DNA of 10,276 bases. Origin: Gammaproteobacteria bacterium. GTDB taxonomy: Bacteria > Pseudomonadota > Gammaproteobacteria > Magnimaribacterales > Magnimaribacteraceae. Location of the stretch: positions 1 to 10,276 of the forward strand of contig PCBA01000062.1 in NCBI GenBank assembly GCA_002730855.1, in the 5' to 3' direction. Positions 1 through 4,269 of this stretch are shown one piece after another (position 1 is the stretch's first letter; each line of letters opens with the position of its first letter). The notes under the pieces are model-generated. The model had not been told where the DNA came from. It saw nothing but the letters and a program-made list of their open reading frames with translations, and made no database searches. The position numbers and the translations under genes are program-made.

Positions 1-356
1 CATTAGATCAAGAAACCCGTAGGTTTAACAATAAGGAACAATGTAAAACATGTAAAGAGTTATGTGAATTTTTAGAAAAAGTTAGAACACATTTTAGTAA
101 TAATCCCATACGTATTACAAGTGGTTATCGACCTCCAGCAATTAATAGTGCCATTGGCGGTTCCTCTTTTAGCGAACATTTATATAATGACATTGAAAAA
201 GGTGCTATCGATTTTTATATCGATAATGAAAATACCTTAACAGTTCAAGAATGGTGTGATGAACAATGGCCCTACTCTCTAGGATACGGAGCAAGCAAAG
301 GATTTATTCATATAGGAATGCGTAAAGGTAAGCCCAGAGTTCGTTGGGACTATTAA
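1..356 (+). CDS. M15-family peptidase, C-terminal part (probable endolysin-type D-Ala-D-Ala carboxypeptidase), 5' end outside window
   Basis: The open frame enters from the left edge (first full codon at base 3) and encodes 117 visible residues up to TAA at 354-356. Visible residues 40-43 read SGYR, followed by the GG-x-S-x-S-x-H region and a late F-I-H-I-G segment. This is the pattern of the Peptidase_M15_3 family, zinc peptidases that cut peptide cross-links of murein; in phages they usually act as endolysins or virion hydrolases. The likely zinc ligands are H59, D70 and H103 (numbered from the first visible codon). In most relatives the H and D are separated by about six residues; here the gap is ten, so there is a small insertion in the zinc loop. 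A CKTC pair lies near the visible start. The gene is convergent with the small minus-strand gene that follows, with five bases between their stop codons. Confidence 0.85.
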   Translation, partial: LDQETRRFNNKEQCKTCKELCEFLEKVRTHFSNNPIRITSGYRPPAINSAIGGSSFSEHLYNDIEKGAIDFYIDNENTLTVQEWCDEQWPYSLGYGASKGFIHIGMRKGKPRVRWDY

Positions 357-361
357 ATAAT

Positions 362-526
362 CTAACGATCTTTTGCTCTACCAAAGTTAAGAGCCATAAA
401 TTCAATTATCTTATAAACCTTCCCTAAGATTTGATCATCTTTTTGGGTAGGAGTTAAGGCACAGATAGCAGAAGCAGCAGCATGTAAAGCTAAAGCTGTT
501 TCAAGATACTCATGAATTTTTAACAT
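362..526 (-). CDS. Small hypothetical phage protein, 54 residues
   Basis: This minus-strand frame runs from ATG at 526-524 to TAG at 364-362 and begins MLKIHEYLETALALHAAASA. It is predicted to be mostly helical, with an alanine-rich central helix and a TPTQKDD turn followed by a second helix. It has no membrane segment or known catalytic motif that I can see. It fills an otherwise empty gap between the M15 peptidase and the 305-residue gene on the same strand, 37 bases downstream of the latter, which argues that it is a real gene. There is no clear Shine-Dalgarno sequence close to the ATG. The general look resembles small conserved proteins of cyanophages, but I cannot name a function. Confidence 0.65.
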   Translation of the reverse strand: MLKIHEYLETALALHAAASAICALTPTQKDDQILGKVYKIIEFMALNFGRAKDR

Positions 527-547
527 AAAAGTTTTTTAACTAGCCTT

Positions 548-553
548 ATTATA
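548..553 (-). promoter_or_regulatory. Possible -10 box for the 54-residue gene
   Basis: On the minus strand this reads TATAAT, a perfect sigma-70 type -10 hexamer, inside the 37-base gap upstream of the 54-residue gene. A start point about seven bases on would give a leader of roughly 15 bases. I see no convincing -35 box at 16-18 bases, and TATAAT is expected by chance fairly often in such AT-rich DNA. Confidence 0.25.
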
Positions 554-563
554 AAACAAAAAA

Positions 564-1481
564 TTATACCTGGTTAGTAAGAGATTCAAAGAATGCAGGG
601 AAACGATCATCTTGCTGGTGATCTTTTTCCCAAGACTCTTTCCATTCAGAAAGTGAATGATCATGTATAACACCTTCGTCTACATCACATAAAATTTTAT
701 AAAAATCAGAAGGCTTTGTACCAATAATCCATATAGCATCTTCTTCTACTGTTACTGTTACTCCATTTTGAACAGTAGCTACAGGAACAGTAGTTAAAGC
801 TGTATTGCCTGCAGAAATTGTTTCATTTACTGTAACAGGAGTAGGGATTATATAACTAGTACCTAAAGTATCTTCTTGTGAAATGTAAACTTTAGAATCA
901 TCTTCACAAATAAAATCTACTTCAGTAGATGGAAACTCAACAACAAGACCAACGCCATACTCAATAGGTTCATTAAGAGTTGTAGATATACATATTAAAT
1001 AATCACCAGCCTGTAGAGGATAGTACGTTTCATTGTCTGTGTCTAATCTATTTCCATGATGTGTATTATATAAATCAGTTTGATCACCTTTTACTTTTCC
1101 TAGATATGCAAAGTATTCAGAAGTACCAGAGCCTCCTGTAATACTATCTTCATCATGAATATCAAGTCCTTGAATTGGTACTTTATTTAAGTTATAAGCA
1201 CTAACCATTAAGAAATTAATTCTTTCTTTTAAATGATTTTGTTGAATATTGTGCTGTCCTTTTGATGCAATACCAACCTTAGTTGTAATGATCCAAGCGC
1301 TTGAAGCAAGTGTAACTTTAAACCAATTGTTATAAATACCACCCCCATAACCATTAGTAATTACTTCGTTTACGGGACCTAAACTTCCACGTAAATAACG
1401 TAAAGAAGTTGTTTCAAAACGTCCTAAGCTTAAAGGATTATTTAAATTTCTTTGAGTTTGTGCAAGACTACTATTTGTCAT
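564..1481 (-). CDS. Probable phage structural or tail-associated protein, 305 residues (hypothetical)
   Basis: The protein has no signal peptide or transmembrane helix. It is rich in short beta-prone stretches, Gly, Thr, Asn and Asp. Examples are the GYGGGIYNNWFKVTL segment near residues 45-60, the ITGGSGTSEYF segment near 113-124 and a repetitive Val/Thr segment near residues 208-245 (TPVTVNET, VPVATVQNGVTVTVEE). The segment near 155-165 (LQAGDYLICIS) resembles beta-sandwich accessory domains. The C-terminus is acidic and tryptophan-rich. This composition is typical of phage tail, fibre or decoration proteins, but I recognise no specific family. It lies 18 bases downstream of the His-Me finger nuclease on the same strand, so the two are probably cotranscribed. 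An AGG lies about 13 bases from the ATG, too far to be a good ribosome site. Confidence 0.7.
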   Translation of the reverse strand: MTNSSLAQTQRNLNNPLSLGRFETTSLRYLRGSLGPVNEVITNGYGGGIYNNWFKVTLASSAWIITTKVGIASKGQHNIQQNHLKERINFLMVSAYNLNKVPIQGLDIHDEDSITGGSGTSEYFAYLGKVKGDQTDLYNTHHGNRLDTDNETYYPLQAGDYLICISTTLNEPIEYGVGLVVEFPSTEVDFICEDDSKVYISQEDTLGTSYIIPTPVTVNETISAGNTALTTVPVATVQNGVTVTVEEDAIWIIGTKPSDFYKILCDVDEGVIHDHSLSEWKESWEKDHQQDDRFPAFFESLTNQV

Positions 1482-1499
1482 TTAAATTTATAACCTGTT

Positions 1500-2162
1500 T
1501 TAACTATTGTAAGAGGGGTCAACATCCTTAGGATTAGCAATAGTGTTTTTATAACGTTGAGAAAAGAAATTATCTAAATCGAAACCTTCTTTTTCTAAAC
1601 GACAAAACATAATTAATTTCTTTGGATCGTATTCAATATCAAAGAAATGCATTTTTTTAGGAGGACTTTTACGATTCCAAGTAGAGACTAAATGTAAAGG
1701 ATTACCACAAGATTTATTTTTACAGAGGTGTGAAACAGTTAAATTACCTATGTCACCCCAGCTAGTGGTATAGATAGCTTTAGCAATCGTTACATTATTC
1801 GTCCTATTTTTATCCCAGAGACTTCGATAAGAAGGAAAGTTTACTCTACCAGTCTTAGAAACTGGCCAACATTCATTAGCTTCACCTGGCGTAACATATC
1901 TCCATACATCATATGCAGAACTGTTGTACTTACTATGTATATAGTTGATATCAAAACTACATACATTATTTAAGATACGTTCAACACATTTGTAGCACCA
2001 ATGCTTTTCTACATCTCTTATATGGTGTCCTAAAGGACAAGTGTAACCAACATAATAATTATTCTTTTTTAATTCTTCTTCTGTAAATGTATCTAAACGC
2101 CGAAAGGAAAGAGCAGCCTTAGCTTTCTTAACACGATCAGCCCTGGCATGAGGAGATGTCAT
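1500..2162 (-). CDS. His-Me finger (I-PpoI-like) homing-type endonuclease with N-terminal zinc ribbon, 220 residues
   Basis: Two zinc-binding regions are visible. Residues 42-59 contain C42, H46/H47 and a CYKC pair (C56, C59), a small zinc ribbon probably used for DNA recognition. Residues 144-158 read SHLCKNKSCGNPLHL, which matches the active-site loop of I-PpoI-type His-Me finger nucleases: a general base H145, zinc ligands C147, C152 and H157 at the I-PpoI spacing, and a nearby N163 that could bind the catalytic metal. Such proteins make site-specific double-strand cuts and often spread as free-standing homing genes in phages. The N-terminal 25 residues are basic. The gene starts directly beside the repeat-bounded control region at 2173-2365 and lies 18 bases upstream of the 305-residue gene. 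A weak AGG lies five bases before the ATG. The cleavage target cannot be told from the sequence. Confidence 0.85.
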   Translation of the reverse strand: MTSPHARADRVKKAKAALSFRRLDTFTEEELKKNNYYVGYTCPLGHHIRDVEKHWCYKCVERILNNVCSFDINYIHSKYNSSAYDVWRYVTPGEANECWPVSKTGRVNFPSYRSLWDKNRTNNVTIAKAIYTTSWGDIGNLTVSHLCKNKSCGNPLHLVSTWNRKSPPKKMHFFDIEYDPKKLIMFCRLEKEGFDLDNFFSQRYKNTIANPKDVDPSYNS

Positions 2163-2172
2163 AAATACCTAG

Positions 2173-2191
2173 TGCAGAGTTTGCAGACTTT
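2173..2191 (-). repeat. Left arm of inverted repeat with two 9-mer iterons
   Basis: Read on the minus strand, this is AAAGTCTGC followed by AAACTCTGC and A. It matches the right arm at 2347-2365 at 18 of 19 positions. Similarity continues on the inner side, where both arms have an AT-rich block with a TATTCTTT core (minus-strand AAAGAATA). The arm ends 11 bases upstream of the nuclease start codon, so it would sit in that gene's leader or promoter. Confidence 0.85.
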
Positions 2192-2330
2192 ACCCTTATA
2201 TTATTCTTTATTTGGGTGAAAATACATTTTTGACGAACAGTATCTGTATATATTAACACCCCGCACCCCCCTGTGGACGACAGTAGTGGTATTTATGTAC
2301 TAAGTCAATACTGTAGTTTCAGCTAATAAA

Positions 2331-2343
2331 AGAATAAATATAC
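2331..2343 (+). promoter_or_regulatory. Possible phage-type promoter element GAATAAATATAC
   Basis: The string contains ATAAATA, which resembles the core of T4-type late promoters (TATAAATA). It lies just before the right-hand 9-mer repeats, pointing at the 50-residue and CAAD genes. A related AT-rich string (GAATAATATAAGG on the minus strand) occupies the same place in the left arm. Assignment as a promoter is inference from this paired placement. Confidence 0.35.
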
Positions 2344-2346
2344 CCC

Positions 2347-2365
2347 AAAGTCTGCAAAGTCTGCA
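2347..2365 (+). repeat. Right arm of inverted repeat with two 9-mer iterons
   Basis: The plus strand carries AAAGTCTGC twice in tandem, followed by A. It is the inverted partner of 2173-2191 (18 of 19 positions identical). It is preceded by an AT-rich block at 2325-2346 (GAATAAATATACC) that resembles the block on the inner side of the left arm. The arms point outward toward their two genes. I found no further copy of the 9-mer elsewhere in the window. Confidence 0.85.
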
Positions 2366-2455
2366 GGGTACACTTGTATTAATAGCTTTTAAAAAATAAA
2401 AGATATAACAGAATGTAAAAGTTGAGACACTTTTGTCTTATGTTAGACTGCTTAT

Positions 2456-2608
2456 ATGGAAACAATTAACAAAGATAAGAAGCTTGCAAAGCTAGCTTTT
2501 AAAGCTCAAAAATGTTCTACTCGCAAGAAAGCAAAAAAGATTCTTAAGAAAGCAAATAAACTTCATGTAGAATTGTTACAAATTACTAAGGTCTCAAATG
2601 ACCCTTAA
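2456..2608 (+). CDS. Lysine-rich small basic protein, 50 residues
   Basis: The frame runs from ATG at 2456-2458 to TAA at 2606-2608. Of 50 residues, 14 are lysine and most lie in a predicted amphipathic helix covering residues 6-45 (for example RKKAKKILKKANKL at 23-36). This suggests a nucleic-acid or acidic-membrane binding peptide. There is one cysteine (C20), no membrane span and no recognised family. It is the first plus-strand gene after the repeat-bounded control region and lies 60 bases upstream of the CAAD-like gene, probably in the same transcript. No good Shine-Dalgarno sequence precedes it. A gene of this size could arise by chance, but its position and biased composition favour a real one. 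Confidence 0.6.
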   Translation: METINKDKKLAKLAFKAQKCSTRKKAKKILKKANKLHVELLQITKVSNDP

Positions 2609-2668
2609 AACTTATTGCTTTTGATAAATAAAAAGAGCTAAAGTAAAACAATCTATTTCGCTCTTGTT

Positions 2669-2968
2669 ATGGGTTCCGATCTTTCAGAATATATCAAAAA
2701 GGCAAATGCTTTTTTAGATAACATAAGTGTTGATCATTTAAAAAGAGGAGCACAAATAGCTGGAATTCTTTTTGCAGTAGTCTTCATTCAAATATTAATT
2801 AAAATAAGTTTAAACACAGTGAGTTTACTACCACTGGTGCCAGAACTATTAGAGCTACTTGGACTTATCATTTCACTTAATTGGGGATGGCAGAACCTGG
2901 CAACAAAAGAAAAGCGTTCTGCTCTCCCTGAAAGAATTAATAGTATAAAAGAAAAATTCTTTAGTTAA
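2669..2968 (+). CDS. CAAD/CURT1-like thylakoid membrane protein, 99 residues
   Basis: The layout is an N-terminal amphipathic helix (about 5-18), a first hydrophobic helix (about 27-48), the motif LLPLVPELLELLGL at 53-66 leading into a second hydrophobic helix (to about 73), and a charged C-terminal amphipathic helix (about 84-98). This is the order of the CAAD domain (cyanobacterial aminoacyl-tRNA synthetase appended domain), whose family includes the CURT1 proteins that bend thylakoid membranes in plants and cyanobacteria. Its length fits the stand-alone membrane module, with no synthetase attached. In a phage it could change thylakoid architecture or anchor a partner to the membrane during infection; that is inference. 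The gene follows the basic 50-residue ORF. Its stop codon directly abuts the stop of the glycosyltransferase on the other strand, leaving no space for a terminator. I am fairly sure of the domain and unsure of the role. Confidence 0.8.
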   Translation: MGSDLSEYIKKANAFLDNISVDHLKRGAQIAGILFAVVFIQILIKISLNTVSLLPLVPELLELLGLIISLNWGWQNLATKEKRSALPERINSIKEKFFS

Positions 2969-4225
2969 TTAAATCTTTAAAGCTTCTCTTTCACTGCGTG
3001 GAATAAAAATTTCTTCCTTTTCAGTTTCTTTTTCTTGAGTAGAAGGTCTTGCAAGTACTTCTTTAAAGTCTTCTTCAAATTGTTTAGCAATTACAGGCCA
3101 CTGATACTTCTCATCTATGGCACGTTTATAACAAGATTCAGCAATATTACTTAACATTCCCCTGTCATGATATAAAAGATTTAAGATTTCAGTTAAATGC
3201 TTGGCACTAGGACAAGGCATCTCTCTGTTGTAATTTAAATCCACATCAATAAAGCAAGATTTAATTAAAGGGCAAGCTCCATTAAATAACTCTTTCATTG
3301 ACGTATGATCAGGGACAATTTGTGCAACACGACAAGCGGCATGCTCATGATTAACTAGACCATGACCTTCTCCTTTACAAGTATTAACACCAATATCAAC
3401 AGCATTATAAATTTTATTTAACAATTCCACTGGAACATTAGGACCATTGTCTGTATTAGTTGTCATGATAATTCTTCCATTAGGATTAAGACCTTTCTTA
3501 TACATCTCTTTTCCAAACAAAGACATGACATCCCAGCCCTGGTCCTTTTTACCCATATGTAAATAAAGTTTTGCTTCTGGTTTATCTATTGCAAAGGAAG
3601 AAAAAGCATCAATAGTAATGTCAATTCTTTTTCTTGCTTGATTTCTATTGCCATTAAAGACAACAAAATCTTCTTCTTTCATATTTAATTCCTTTCTACA
3701 TTCTTGCTTGTCTAAAGGAAAGAATTGATTAGCAGTAATACCATGAGGGATAACACCTACTTCTTTTTTACATCCACCTTTATGAAATTCTTTAGCACCA
3801 AATTCGGTATAGACAATAATGCTATCCCATTCATTAGTATATTGAGGGATACAACCAGTCCATCCATATGAATCCATAGGCATGTATGCAATGAATTTAA
3901 ATTTTTCAGCCTTATGATAATCTTTAATTTGTTCATATAATGTATTGACTATCCAGCAATCATTATTAACGAATACAAGATCTGGTTTTTCTCGTTCAAC
4001 AATTTCTCTAATTCGATTTGCACCAAAAGGATCAGTTTGATAGCGGTTAGATGAAGGATATAATTTATAGCGTTGTTGATATTCAGTTGGATCTCCCCAC
4101 CAGTTATTCGCAAGAATAATAATTTCAAAATCTTCGCTAAGAAGAGGCACTAAATTTTCAGTAACCCGAGCAAAGCCCGTCTTAGCTACCATATCTGAGC
4201 TCCACAAAATCTTAGGTTTTGCCAT
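2969..4225 (-). CDS. GT-B fold glycosyltransferase (GT4-like, group 1), 418 residues
   Basis: The N-terminal Rossmann half begins with a beta strand and a TGFARV loop at 16-21, typical of acceptor and donor domains in GT4 enzymes. The domain linker has VIPHG at 158-162. The C-terminal half has NGNRNQARKRID (191-202), where R200 or K199 should hold the donor phosphates. It also has the E-x7-E motif (E286 and E294 in GEGHGLVNHEH), which binds the nucleotide sugar. The last 30 residues are charged and probably disordered. The enzyme would transfer a sugar from an activated donor; the acceptor (phage DNA base, virion protein or host glycan) cannot be read from sequence. It lies 44 bases after the primase-helicase on the same strand, as the last gene of the replication operon. 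No strong ribosome site is visible; the chosen ATG gives the expected first beta strand. Confidence 0.9.
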   Translation of the reverse strand: MAKPKILWSSDMVAKTGFARVTENLVPLLSEDFEIIILANNWWGDPTEYQQRYKLYPSSNRYQTDPFGANRIREIVEREKPDLVFVNNDCWIVNTLYEQIKDYHKAEKFKFIAYMPMDSYGWTGCIPQYTNEWDSIIVYTEFGAKEFHKGGCKKEVGVIPHGITANQFFPLDKQECRKELNMKEEDFVVFNGNRNQARKRIDITIDAFSSFAIDKPEAKLYLHMGKKDQGWDVMSLFGKEMYKKGLNPNGRIIMTTNTDNGPNVPVELLNKIYNAVDIGVNTCKGEGHGLVNHEHAACRVAQIVPDHTSMKELFNGACPLIKSCFIDVDLNYNREMPCPSAKHLTEILNLLYHDRGMLSNIAESCYKRAIDEKYQWPVIAKQFEEDFKEVLARPSTQEKETEKEEIFIPRSEREALKI

Positions 4226-4269
4226 TACTTAGTTATATCTGTATTGAATATACCAAAGAAATAAATATT

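Larger units (their letters stand above)
2163..2455. promoter_or_regulatory. Non-coding divergent control region; candidate origin or paired promoters
   Basis: This is the longest stretch without a gene in the window, between a minus-strand gene (start 2162) and a plus-strand gene (start 2456). Its ends are two matching arms in inverted orientation (about 2173-2212 and 2325-2365). Between them lie AT-rich DNA, a short C-rich island (2256-2271), a small hairpin (CTGT-GGACG-ACAG, 2271-2283) and three ACAGTA motifs (2237-2242 and 2280-2285 on plus, 2309-2314 on minus). I find no tRNA and no convincing ORF. The arrangement fits divergent promoters with matching leaders, or a phage replication origin with iterons. 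Which of these applies is inference. Confidence 0.6.

Noticed and set aside
2422..2449. Sigma-70-like pair TTGAGA, 16-base spacer, TAGACT before the 50-residue gene
   Set aside because: The -10 box ends only six bases before the ATG, so transcription would start at or after the start codon. The upstream AT-rich block at 2331-2343 is a better candidate.
2163..2455. tRNA or small RNA gene in the large intergenic region
   Set aside because: No cloverleaf, no TTCRANYC-type T-loop and no acceptor stem were found. The C-rich island and small hairpins do not fit a tRNA.
2633..2665. Inverted pair AAGAGC / GCTCTT just upstream of the CAAD-like gene
   Set aside because: The arms are six bases with a loop of 21, there is no T-run, and it would sit on the start codon of the gene. 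It is probably chance.
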